Positions 11,161-23,700 of a DNA stretch of 64,000 nt are shown one piece after another. Location of the stretch: assembly GCF_039555335.1 (NCBI RefSeq), contig NC_092628.1:93011782-93075781 (forward strand). Direction: 5' to 3'. Source of the stretch: Amphiura filiformis (lineage: Eukaryota > Echinodermata > Ophiuroidea > Amphilepidida > Amphiuridae). The position numbers were made by a program, and so were the translations under genes. The first letter of the stretch is position 1, and every line of letters begins with the position of its first letter. The notes under the pieces were generated by a model. It was not told the origin of the DNA. It saw nothing but the letters and a program-made list of their open reading frames with translations, and ran no database searches.

Positions 11161-11394
11161 TAAAGTACCTTTTTTACATTTGTCGTTATGTGAAATGGCT
11201 GAAGAATTCATTGAACTTATGACCATCTATCAGGGACTAAACAACCTACATGTTAAAGAAATATGTAAAACTTAATTTAAAAATATGTATATTATGTGAT
11301 AATATGTCAGACATGAAATTTTTCCTGTTGAGTTGGTAACTTACTGGTTACCTGCCCAATTGTCAAGAAGAAAGTTAAGGTACAATACACATTG

Positions 11395-11682
11395 TACGCT
11401 GGCGAAGTGATGTAATAATCAGATTAACTAGTACCATAGCAATAGGTGAAAACAATTTTGAATATACCGCACTGCACTGGTACGTTCACGCGGTACCTCT
11501 TCATTAAACCATATCAAGATTAGTATCTTTGAAAAGACCGGTATTGTATTCAATCTATGATTGCAGACATACACAGGTGATGAGTGCAACCTGCTTGTAG
11601 TGCAGCACGATATATTCAAAATTGTTTTTACCTATTGTTATGGTAGTTAATCCGATTCATTACGTTACTTCGCCAGCGTTAA
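11395..11682. mobile_element. MITE with ~75-bp terminal inverted repeats
   Basis: The ends begin ACGCTGGCGAAGT on both strands and continue through GATTAACTA, CAATAGGT and AAAACAATTTTGAATAT on each arm. The central ~130 bases are unique. It has no coding capacity, so this is a non-autonomous DNA transposon. Confidence 0.85.
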
Positions 11683-12423
11683 ACATAATAACCCCTGGAT
11701 ATCTCCCCACGAATAGATACACAGTGTATGTAAGACAGATGTGGGTGTGGATGCACAATCATGCACTTCGCGGATGAAAACCTTGCTGTATTCAGTCCTA
11801 TGTATTGTACAAGTGAAGAATGCAAGTAGGTGGATGTCATCCACAAAGTGCATCTAGACATCAATGTTCTAAATGTAAGTGTGACAAGTAGATATATTGT
11901 ATCTTATTCATAAATAAACATCTCCTGGACGGAATTATAGGTATTGATTGCATAGTTAGTATTTACAGTCCTATATTTAATTACATATTAAATTATATTT
12001 AGCACAATAGTGATCTGGTGGGTGTTGTAAATTTTTAATACATGTATGTTGTTGAACATGCACCACAGAATATAGCAATTGAAAGTCTAAAATGACTTTC
12101 TAATGTAAATTTATCTACACACACTTAATCACAAGCACCAGTGTCTTGGCTAGTCACCCATAGTTTTTTTGACAGGGACTTTCCGCTTTAAAACTAAGTT
12201 ATGCCTTTGACAGTGCTTATATTTCGCTGCTGTCATGCTTTTCATTAAGGGCTGGGGTATGAACGTTTGGACAGTATTTATTTTGGGACATTAGAGCACA
12301 TCAGACATATCGAATTGCATTCTGAATACTGAGTATGTCATTCTGATATCAAATAATTTTGATTTTTTGAAATTCGCAATTTAATACACATTTTATGGCA
12401 AATCATTAAAAATTGATATTTTT

Positions 12424-15400
12424 GATAATAATAATAATAATAATGGAGCGTATTTATAACGCGCAAAAATCATCAAAAAGATCTCAGGGCGCGAAAACAA
12501 AAAAGAACCAAAGGACACACAGTGAAACACAAAAACCTTAGGAATCAGGGAAAGCATGTTGGAAAAAATGAGTTTTAGACTACATTTGAATTGAGCAAGA
12601 GAAGTGATATTGCGGATGTTGTTGGGAAGGGAATTCCAAGCTACAGGGGCAGCATAACGAAAGGAACGCATACCGGCAGATGATAAATTAACACGCGGGG
12701 TCCTGAGTAGCTTTTCAGATGATGAACGGAGGGAGCGTTGAGGAACATAAGTACAGAGAACCGCGGAGAGGTAAGACGGAGGGGTGCCCTCAAAGTGCCG
12801 GTATGCAAACACACATAATTTAAACTGAATCCGAATTTTATGGGTAGCCAATGAAGCTCATAAAGTATGGGGTGATGTGATCATATTTACGTTTTTTAAC
12901 AATGAGCCGGGCGGCAGAGTTTTGGATCCTCTGGAGGCGGAGAATTTGATCAGAAGTGATACCAGCCAAAGTGGAATTACAGAAATCAAGGCGAGGCGTG
13001 ATAAGAGAGTTAACAAGACACGACGTCGCTTTCTCAGACAAATATGGACGGATTGTGCTAAGTTGTCTTAAAGATAAATAAAGAGAGCGACATATATCAC
13101 TTATATGGTCAGACATGGACAGCGTTTGGTCCAGCCGAACACCGAGGTATTTAACAGATTGTTGGAAAGATATGTCAGAATTCAAAATCTGGATGGTATC
13201 ATCTTCTTCTCTGTCAACTTGTTTTATGCGAGAGGACGTACCAACAGTTAAGATCTCAGTCTTGTCGGTATTTAACAAAAGTTTGTTGCTATTCATCCAA
13301 CTCAAGATGGAACTGATACATTTGAATGGACGATATGGTGAGCTCAAAGTTTATTGGGGTGTCAGATTGCGAGACTTCCGTGTCGTCGGGCGTACTTGTG
13401 GAAATTACATTTGTGCATTATAATGATGTCGGATAAAGGTTGAGAATAAAGAGTGAATAAAACCGCCCAAGTGCACGGAACCTTGAGGGACTCCGTGCTG
13501 TAATGGAAATGGGTCCAAACCACTCCATTAATATTAACAGATTGAAACCTCTCAGTCACGTGTGAAGTGAACCACTCAAGTACAACTCCTTGGACACCGA
13601 AAGTGGTCGCCAGCCGCTCAATGAGAATAGAATGGTCAAGCGTGTCGAACGCAGCGCTGAGGTCAAGGAGAGCCACAAGAGAAACTTTTTTCACATCGGT
13701 GTTGTTAAGAAGGCCGTCCAAGACACTCAGCACCGCGTCTCTACGCTATGGCCTTTTCTATACGCGGATTGGTGAACTTCAATAAGATCATTGTCAAAGA
13801 GGTGTTTTTGGAGCTGTTTAAGGACGACCTTTTCAAGAACTTTAGAAATAAAAGGTAAGTTAGAAACTGGCCGAAAGTTCTTAAGACAGTTATTATCAAG
13901 ACCGGACTTTTTAAGGATGGGTACAACAATAGCATGCTTAAACTGAATAGGAACAATACCACTCATAAGGGACTTATTGATAGTATAAGTAATCAAAGGA
14001 ACAAGATCAACAAAGCACTGTTTCACAAGATACGTTGGAAGTGGGTCTAATAAGCAACCCTTTGTTGGCATACTATGGACCAGCTCAGAAATCTCATCTT
14101 CAGTGACAGGATCAAAGTGATCGAAAACAGGACCCTCAAAAGCAGTAAAAGATGGTGGCAAACACTGACAAGAATCAAGTTTATCCCTTAGATGCGGATT
14201 TTGTCTGCAAAGAATTTGCAGAAGACTTGCGGGAGATCACTAGGAGCAACATTATTTGGAAGCACTGAGGTTTGAGATTTTCTGAGAAGGTCATTTGCAA
14301 TTGTGAATAGCTGCTTTGTGGAAGATGCAGCTGAGTCAATTTTGTCCGCAAAGTATTGCCTCTTAGCATTAGTAACACACTTATTAGCATTATTCCTCGA
14401 ACTTATGTACAATTCTTTATGAACAGTCAATTCAGTTTTCCTCCAGAGCCGTTCAGCACGCCTTTTCTCTCGTCTTGCATCCCTCACTTCAGTCGTCAAC
14501 CAAGGAGCCGATGCACGATCCCTCACCTGCCGAGTAGTCAGGGGTGCGTGTTGGTCAAGAACTAGTTGCAGACCAGTATTGTAGGCGGCAACAAGACCAC
14601 ATACATCCAAGTTGGGTGATCTGGAAAGAACACTGGCAGTCAGTCCAGCAACATCAGGCTTTAGATTGTCAAAGTTAACTGCTCGCAAATTACGCGAGGT
14701 CACCGAAAGCGTCTACTAGGCGTATGTCTAGAAACATCAAAGTGACCAAAAACAGCAAAATGATCGGACAAACCAGGAAACTTCAACACGTCATCGTATT
14801 TCTTGGTAACGCATCTGTCATTCCGCACAACCACCCAGTCCAGGATACCATTGAGCTTATGAGTAGGCTTGTCGACATATTGAGAGTAGCCAAAATCAGT
14901 TAAAATCGAAATTGTGCGTCTGACTTCAGAATCAGTTGGAACTTCATAATGGAGATTGAAGTCCCCAGTAAAGGATACATCGACCTTCAAACTAGCGTAA
15001 GATGATAAAAGGTCAGTAAATTCAGACAAGAAAGTTGGAAAGTTAACTCTAGTATGTTTAACAAGATGTTCACCAGGGTGCAGTCTATACAAGCACACAC
15101 ATATGATGGAAACTTGGTGAATGGACAGTTTTAGTTCCACGCTTTCAAAGGAGGTGTAATCAAGGTGAGTGAGAGTGATCATATTAGATAAAGATTCTCT
15201 CACAATGATGGCAATACCACCTCCCGGCTCCACGAGGAAAGAATGACAGTTAAATCCGTGAGGGGTCATAAAACTCATATATGGCTCATCGCCTTTCTCC
15301 TACAGCCAAGTTTCTGTTAACATTACAAGATCCAGATTATTATCAGTTATGATTTCAGCAATGTCCGTGGCTATCTGACGACATGACTGAGCATTAAAGC

Positions 15401-15600
15401 ACATCCACTTTATGTGACGGGTGTTTGAAACCGGGGAAGCAGCAGGAGGGGAAACCAATGATATATCATTGCGCGTACCCCCTCTCCTACCTCTGTGGGT
15501 GCGGCGACGTCTTAAGTGAAGTGATTGAATATGGTGGAGAAGCGGGGTAGAAATAGTATATGGGGGCAGCATAGGTTTATGAGTTAAATCACGCTGGTAT
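12424..15600 (-). mobile_element. L2/CR1-like LINE, nearly full coding length but inactivated
   Basis: A minus-strand non-LTR retrotransposon. An apurinic-type endonuclease is recognisable from FNAQS, LTETW, GGGIAIIV, FTGDFNLH and LSDHFAVFG (15450-14740). A linker follows (14703-14188). The reverse transcriptase runs 14100-13370 with NFRPVSNLPFISKVLEK, LLDLSAAFDTLDH and a YADD-type block. The C-terminal domain (13340-12550) has NSAARLIVKKRK and AAPVAWNSLPNNIR. Defects include an in-frame TAG after LTETWL (15298-15300), frame changes near 14180, 13735 and 12845, and a one-base insertion inside the catalytic Y-A-D-D codons near 13390. The 3' end is an ATT microsatellite (12424-12446), typical of CR1/L2 tails. 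It is inserted in the arm of a fold-back element. Confidence 0.85.
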
Positions 15601-15627
15601 TTTATTATACGATTAGTATCCAGTGAT

Positions 15628-15872
15628 ATTTAACAGTACTTGAAGTAAACTTTATAAATCTGATGATTTATACTTAAAGTGTATGTAGGTGGGATGAAAA
15701 GCCGACGATCAATTGAAAATTTTGACCTTTCAGATTGAAGATATGGATTTTTTTCCCCAAAACACCAAAAAAATTAGGTCCTTTTGGGAAAAAAATCCAT
15801 ATCTTCAATATAAAAGGTCAAAATTTTCAATTGATCGTCAGCTTTTCCTCCCTGCTACATACACTTTAAGAA
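15628..15872. repeat. Inner hairpin of the fold-back element
   Basis: The arms containing GACGATCAATTGAAAATTTT and GATATGGATTTTTTTCCC are inverted about a centre near 15770 with a ~25-base loop. This is the innermost part of the larger fold-back element. Confidence 0.85.
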
Positions 15873-16684
15873 TATATCATTAGATTTATATAATTTACTT
15901 CGAGGACTGTTATATATCAAAAATTTGAAAAATATCAAATTTTTATAATTTGTCATAAAATTTGTATTATATTGTGATTTTTAAAAATGAAAATTATTTG
16001 ATATCAGAAAGACATGCTTCAGATTCAGAATGCAATTCGATAGGTCTGAGGTGCTCTCATGTCCCACAAAAATACTGTCGAAACGCATAATAAACGCTCA
16101 TTTTGGATCCCTTAACCGACCCAAACATAAAAACCCATTTCACAAAGCATTTGAAGCGTGGGTGTCCCACATGATGCAATATTGCATCATCATGCGGACA
16201 GTCATGTGGGCACAGAAAGCTTGGCCGGCCAAGGTGTGGCAAGGGGTCCCTGGTTTAAAAAGTTTATTCCGTCTTCCTTCCCCTTGCCAAAATAGGTATC
16301 ACCGTCTGGGGGTTAAACTTGGAAGTAGATCACAATCGTCACATTCCCTACATGAAAGCTGTGCCAATGCATTTCAACTAAACTGTAGCCCTAGTATGCT
16401 TCTGAACAGTGTGGCAAATGAGTGGAAATATTGGGCCCATAAATCTAAAATTCCAGGGGTTCTTGTCAATATTGTACTGACAAATAATTAGGGTGAAAGC
16501 TTTTAATTTTGTCTTATCAAAATTTCACAGGATCTGAGGCAATTTTCATGGGCATTTGGCTTGCCTTATTCCAACACTGCTGCTGCTGAAGTCTGGTTTT
16601 ATGTTGCATAATATGCTAATTCAGGATGGGAAATTGTAAATGACTAGCAAATTAAACCTCAGGTTCTAGCCAAGACACTGATGG

Positions 16685-17700
16685 GAAGCATAAGTATAGC
16701 AATTAATGATTCAATACATACAATGAGTCGATAATAAGTCAAAATGATTCAGTAATAAATTAGTGATTCAAAAATAAATTACAAGTGACATTTTACAAGA
16801 AAAAAATTACATTGATTACTGTGAAAACAAAGCTGAACATAACGGCAAATACGCCTCATAGTCATAATACATGTAAGCGTGTGCTGCATGTACTTTTACA
16901 TCAACATTAAGTGCAACCTAAGACCATGTTGATTGATGTGTCTCAAATAATGTGCTCTGCCAGCAAAATGTATTACAAAAAACTTTAAAGCTTGCTTTTT
17001 GAAATATTGATTGTTTCGTTTTGAACTTGCTATGAAATGAGCAAATACTTTCTTTCCATTTCTTAATATGTTTTCCATTTAATTTGCCAGTTTCTTAGAA
17101 CTTACATTACATGGTCAATTTTTGGTTGAAAAGTGTATTAAATGACCTGGAAGAAAACATCTGTTTGACACAAAAATTGTACCAGTTTAAAGTACAAACT
17201 AAGTGGTCATATGCAAACATGTAATATGTGACATGGTCTGATCCAACCAGGACTATGGATGCTGAGTTATAATCTTCATTTCTCATATCCTTGCAACTTT
17301 AACACATACTTGATGGGCATGTATAAGCATGTTCTAATGTGTTTTCAATCTCGCAATTTCTGCCTTTGGTCTGGTTGGATAAGAATGTGTCACATACAGG
17401 CTGTATCAAAATGATTGTTTTCCGACAATTTCCAGTGATTGCGGATTATGCACTGCCAGACCCAAATTTTAAATAAGCTAGATCCACCTTATTGATTAAT
17501 ATAAGGGTTGTAAAACTAAGTTATTTTACGGTGATCCCATGTTGCATTTGATAGAAACGGGATTCTGAACAAACATCAAAACTGCTGGAGATCAATCATT
17601 CTGATACAGCCCATATGTGCCCAAAATTAATTTGCCATACCAACATGCATAACCATAATGTAACAAAATTAACCCCTGAGCAATATATTATTGTACACTA
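16685..17700. other. Intergenic, no gene seen
   Basis: No coding region is supported. Part of 17155-17250 (ACAAAAATTGTACCAGTTTA, then GTGACATGGTCTGATCCA) resembles 20755-20850, so a diverged repeat is present twice. The rest is AT-rich sequence downstream of the coiled-coil gene's stop codon. Confidence 0.45.
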
Positions 17701-20700
17701 TCATTCTAAAAGAAACTCGGCTTGTCCTTGATTAAATCCATTAGTCCCATCGATAAATCTCTGATACGATACTTTCAACTTTCTATATTCTTCTATCCAG
17801 TCTTCTTTTTCTTTCTGTTCCTTTTCAACTTCTTTCCATGTTTCCTGATTAATTCCTTCCCACTCTTTGATTTTTTCTTTTAGCAAAGCAATCTCTTGAC
17901 TGTGTTCTTTCCTAACTTTAGCAAGTTCATCTGCCGCTGTTCGTTTTTCTTGTCTCTGAGCAGTAAGAATGGCTTGCACTCTTTCATCATTCTTTTTAGC
18001 TTCCAATGCTTTCAATGCATTTTTCTGTTCTTCAGCTGCTTTTTTTGCTGCAACCACCTCGCGTTCTTCTACTTCCCTGTTTAGAAAAGGAAAAAATAAA
18101 AATAAAATCCATTATTTAAAAGCAAGTAACTTTTAAATATTTTCCTCCACTTTTGAATAGCAAGGTTATTTATGGAGCACTTCACGTCGCTCACATCACA
18201 TACTGCTCTACAAAAATGGACAAAAGTGTTTCCCATACAGAGCTGTACAATACTGGTTTTAGATTTAGCCTCAAACTTATTTATTGCTCAATTAATTTTC
18301 CTCAAAGGATATTTTTTATGAAGAAGATACTTACTTGGAAGGTTTTAATAATGAAATCTTTTGAGTAACGTTGTGCAATGCAACATGGTATTAAAGTTAT
18401 AGCTCTGTAGTTGAAACGATTTTGTTTAAAATGGTATTAAACTTATAGGTCTGAATACAGCCCAAGTATGCATTCATTTACAACCTTTACTATACTTCTA
18501 AATGTAGTGAATATTTTTAAGTATTAAAATACAGGCACTATCAGTTATCCCAATGAAAGAGTAATATCTTTAAAAGAATTGTAAATTAAGACCAAAGCTA
18601 TTCTGATTTATATTTTTTTTATATGAACAATTAACAGAGTAGCAATAAAATCTGAAGAGCTCTCTATTTGAATGCATGTTGCTGTAACCAGTTGCAACAT
18701 GACTAAAATGTTATCCTTATCATAGGTTACTTCCGGTCAGTCTTATTGCCTTTATTGATGCATGTAATACAATACAAAACTGCACAAACCAGTGGCGTAG
18801 ATTTCTTTTTTAACATGGGGGGGATGGGGTTTGAAAAAATTCTTGATGTATAGTATAAATCCAGCACCTTTTGGTGACCGAATAAGCTTGTGGTACAAAT
18901 GCGCATGCAGCGTGCACAATTTTTTGCTATTTTGAAGCTAAACTGATGAAATATGGTACAAAAGTGGAACTTTTTGGGCTAAAATGGGCAAATATGGGGT
19001 TAATTTGGTCAAACCCATATTCAGGTGTCAACATTGGGAGGATGATGTATGGACCATCACCCCTGGCAAAATATTGGGGGGGATTTATCCCCCCATCCCC
19101 CGGGATCTACGCCTATGTTGGATACATGTAGCTGGTGCATTTATGGAACCAGCAATCATGCAGACAAACAAAACCTTACTTTGCCACTTTTTCTGCTGCC
19201 TTGGTTGCAATTTGTCTCTCTTCCTCTCTGGCCTTAGCAACTGCCTCTTCCCTCTCCTTGTCCTTGTCAGCCTTTACCTTCTCCACTGTCTCTCTTAAAA
19301 CCTGTTCTCCTTTCTCTCTGGCAACACCAAGTTGTTCTGCAGCTTGTTTCTTCATTTCTCCTTCCACACGAAGAGCTTCTTCCTGTAATGTTATATCCAA
19401 ATTTAAAAGCAAACAAATCTTGTTACATTTTTAAAATTAAACAAGAAAGCCAAAGTGTTTTATTGTGCATAATAATTCAAAATATGTTTTTCAAAAGTTA
19501 TGTATTTGTAGATATTAAAAATAAAACAATTTTCTTGCTAGTTTGACCAAAAAAAGGTGCAAATATCATCATTACAGCAAATCAATTGTAATTGATTTCA
19601 GATGGTAGTTTGTACATGAAGTTCCTCAGAATGAAGAATTCGCGTACCAGTACTTACAACATTTGAATGGACACAGCAGCCAACAGCTGATACGCGATCT
19701 AGCCATGATTGTGTGTCGTGTATTTCAAAATTCATCACAATAGCGATAGCTCCTCTCTCCTGTGGCCAACCCCATAAATATTGGAATACATGTAGTATCA
19801 TGTGCATGCATACCACTTTTAGTGGTAGCCAGTAGGGGAGCTGGTGCCCCCCCCCCCCCCCTCCGAGAAATCATGATCCATTGCTACATCACAAGTCATA
19901 CTGAGAATCCCAAGGCAAAAATTGGCCAAAATATGTGATGAGTTTCTTCTGATTTAAACTGTTTCGGTCCAAAATTGACCAAATTTGATTAAGCAAATAA
20001 TATTATTGCACTTGTCACAGAAATTTTTTTCTCACTTTTGGCAAGTACGACACTACATGGTGGGGAGATCACTAGCTGAAATGTGCTGATGTGAAATACA
20101 TGTAAAACACACATTGGCTTTATCATGTTTTTGTCAGAATATACATTTTCAAGTAAACCCACTTTCCAAAAACCTTGCTCGCCACTGCACACAAGCACCT
20201 ATAATATTACGATGGGTATGATAGTTGTGTAATAGGCGAGAATTATTTGGTTTTTGTTATTACGTTCAGTCAATAAAGTCCCAACTTTATGTCCGTGTAA
20301 ATTCACAAAAGCGTGCGTCAGTCATGCAATACACATGCACTTCGGGTATGTAGGTGCTGCGCCCAGCTGTGTGTACGCCATTCTATATTAATCCACAATG
20401 TTAGGAGTCCCGCCTATTATGAGCTAATCAGAATATAGCATGTATAGTTAGATTGATTTATAAAGAGGGAAATACCTTTAAGCTTCGTTCATGTGATATT
20501 TTTAAGTTCTCCATAGTTTGTTCAAGTTCATGTTGACCAGCACCCTTGCATTTTTCTAATGCTACTTTCTTGGCATGTTCAGCTTGCTCCCACACATCCT
20601 GTTTTGCGGCTGACACTGCACGGTCCCTCTCAATCTCGGCACTTTTCTCCCATTGAGAATGCACTTTCTGTCCCATACCTTCAAAAAAAAAAAAAATCAA

Positions 20701-23700
20701 TATATCAAGATAAGAATGTGTGGTCCCTTTTTTAGATGTTTCTTTTCCAATCAGTTGTACACAAAAATTTTACCAATTTAAAATACAAATTTTGTAAAAG
20801 TAGGCTAGTCATGTGCAAACATATCTATGTGACTTGGTCTGATCCATCCCACTAAAATTGTTTTTCAAAAATTCCACTTTTTCCAGCAATTGTGTGCAAA
20901 ATTTGTTGAGCAGAGCTACTACGCTACGGTATGGGTTCCTGTTTTTAAGACCAGTTCCAATAATTGAAACTCCCGGCTCCGACCTCGAGTTCCGTGCTTG
21001 TGATTAAATTACAGTTACACATTTGTAATCATTTTTCACCACAAAATATGATATGAAAACACAGGTGAGCAATGTATGAATATATGGAGAGGTCAAACAG
21101 GTTGTCAATTATTGTCAACTAGCGGGATACCCGCGCTTCGCGCGGGTCCCCGCTAGATGAGTAAATGGGAGCGATCACTAAAACAGGAGGAATTACTGAA
21201 AAGTAGAATCATTGAAAAAGTAAATTTTATTTTTCTAAACCTGTCCCTTCTGGCAGTTCCACTTAGCTTCTTTCTTTCTTTTCAGTTTCTTCTACATGGG
21301 CCTAGTTTGTTCCCATTTAAAAAAATTGCTATTTAGTTTGTTATTTATTTATTTAGGCCTAACCTAAAGCTAAGAATTCTCAGCGTATGCGAAATTCCGA
21401 GAAAATCACGGAATTGGAGGTAAAGCGGAAAACGCATTTCTGAGAAAAAAAAATAAAAAATAAGCAAAAATGACCTAGAAAAAGAAATAAAATGCAATTG
21501 AAAAGAAATAAATAAAATACTAAATGAAATGGGTCTTCAAAATTCATCAAAATAAAGTGATATCCGTCATAGATTTACCGTACAACACCTGTCCTACCTC
21601 TCATTGCAGCCATGATACCCAATCACCCATCCCAACTTTGCAACATCGTAATGATTCTTGTGAAATTTTATTATGTCAGAAATGTGCTAAAATTAGAAAG
21701 CGGAGAAAAGCGGAATTTAGCATTTGTAAAGCAGAAAATTCTTGGCTTTAGCCTAACCGCATTCCCATTATGTTCCAAATCTGCCCTTTCTTACATTTCC
21801 CTTTTAGCTTCTTTTTTATGCTGCTTAGCTTGTGATTTCCTGTTTCCATGTTATTTATTTAATTCTGTTCTCATTATTTTAGCTTCTTTTTTCTTATATT
21901 TCCTGATTAATTTTAATCTAATTTTAGCTTTTTTTTTTTTTTTTTTCTGATTAGTTTTTGTTCCCGTTTCATTTAGTTTTTTAGTTCCTGTAACCTTTTC
22001 AGTTTCTTCTACATAGATCTATTTTGTTCCAATAAATATATGCTGTTATTTTCCGTTTCCATGTTATTTATTTATTGATGTTATTTATTATTATTTATTC
22101 TTTTATAAATCTACCCTTTCTTACGTTTGTCCTTTTAGCTTTGGCTTTTTTTTCTACATATTTTGTTCCCAGTTTTCATTTTCCTGCTTATAAGCGTGTG
22201 ATTTCCCATTTGCATTTAATTATGTTCTCATTATTTTAGCATCCTTTTTTTATGAATTATTTTTCTCTGGCACGGAAAGTTGGCCTATGCATATGCGCCC
22301 TGTGTGTGCGCGTCACATCCCTTGTACGCCAACGCACTAACGCTAACGCACTGCCAGTTAGTTACGGTACGCGCTGCCACTGAGTTTCGACAATAAAAAA
22401 GCCCGGGGAAAAAACACCCGCTTTTAACCATATTTCTTGACCGCTTTCAACCAAATGCATTTCCGTATATATTCCTCAATCTCCGTATGAATTTGGCTGT
22501 AAAACTAAACGACGCTTCATAGGCCTAGAATAAATAATGAAATTGTACACTGACTGCATGCCTCCACCTCGGGTCTCCTGATTCACGCGTCGTAGCCTTA
22601 ATCTCTTGGCTGCCAACCTCGATGCAGTGGCGGAAAATGGGGCGCGTAGGGGCGAAAAGCTCGTAAGATCATTAATAAATTATGCGTTGTTGCGCATCTA
22701 GATAACCTGAATCATTTCTTGGCGCGGCCACCTCACAGTTGGCAGAAAACGGGGCAATGTTGCTCTGCGTATGGTTTTTGAATGTAAATATTTATACTAC
22801 GCGATTCACACTGTCCTTATTACCCACAATGCCACTGCATGCGATTTTGCATAGCAACACTGCAGTTTTTTATGTTATTTTCTTAGTTACCAACAATTTG
22901 TGCAAAAACGAATGTCCGATGAAATAATGGCAATATGTACCCGATCAATAAACCACTAAATCAGAGTCGAAAGTCAAGGCAATTCGGAAAACACTCGCGC
23001 ACAAGATGGGCAATCTTCCTTTTATTTATATATATAGACACTCGCGCACAAGATGGGCAATCTTCCTTTTATTTATATAGGACAGGGTTCGAGGTTTGAG
23101 TCCGGTTTCACTGCCAAATGTGTGAAAAAAATATTTAGGTGTGAAGAATACTTCTAAAAATGAGCATATATAGTATTTCTAAGTTAATAATGTCTGAATT
23201 TTCAATTTTTCTAACTTAGAATACTGTATCTTAAGTCGTTTTTGGGTTAAACATGGATTTATGGCCATTTTTTACTGAAAATGACCAGTTTTAGGTGAAA
23301 AAAAAATTCACCATTAATTTTTAATCCCTAATATTTTCTACTATATAGATAAATGTTGTCTTTCTCTGTTATTTTGTATTACCTGATGGTTTATTTGTTC
23401 AAATAAAACTGTTTTTAATTGATTTTATTGCTTACTTTGTATACCATACCCGGATAAAGTTGAACTTGAAAGTGAAAAAACGAAGCCCAAAAAAGGTCAT
23501 TTTCGAGAGATTTGTATCTTAGTTTCACCATAAAATTTGATCTAAAGGGGCTGGAGACCTCATTAACCCCTCATTTTAATGATATGTCAATTTGCCACAC
23601 ACTGATAATAATTTTAACTTCCTTCAAAAAAGAAAAATTGAAGAAAATTGCAAAAATGTTACCCCTACCCCTAAGCGTGAAAAAAATATGGCAAATTGTA

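Larger units (their letters stand above)
9762..12141. other. EXOSC1 3' flank, repeats only
   Basis: No protein-coding gene is recognised. The stretch contains the EXOSC1 3' untranslated region, a dispersed repeat copy (10795-11160) and an inverted-repeat MITE (11395-11682). The remainder is AT-rich sequence without visible structure. Confidence 0.5.
12262..16085. mobile_element. Fold-back element with ~330-bp arms, split by a LINE
   Basis: The left arm is at 12262-12423 and resumes at about 15628-15755. The right arm is at 15785-16085. Matching blocks are GACAGTATTT with TGGGACAT, ATCGAATTGCATTCTGAAT, CTGATATCAAATAATTTT, AAGTGTATGTAG, and CGATCAATTGAAAATTTTGA. Removing the LINE (12424 to ~15600) restores an almost continuous hairpin of ~650 bp. 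No transposase is seen. Confidence 0.8.
12142..16684. mobile_element. Composite element with CAGTGTCTTGGCTAG termini
   Basis: CAGTGTCTTGGCTAG at 12142 has its exact reverse complement ending at 16684. The CAGTG terminus recalls hAT elements, but I do not see a clear 8-bp target duplication. Inside lies a fold-back element whose left arm is split by a LINE. Whether the outer ends belong to the same element as the inner arms is not certain. Confidence 0.45.

Noticed and set aside
14188..14565. Additional open frames on both strands within 14.1-14.6 kb
   Set aside because: They overlap the LINE linker region in other frames and carry no motif of their own.
16030..16491. 153-codon plus-strand open frame with MQFDRSEVLSCPTK start
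   Set aside because: Its first part is the inverted arm of a fold-back element and the rest lacks any domain or splice logic, so it is most likely chance.
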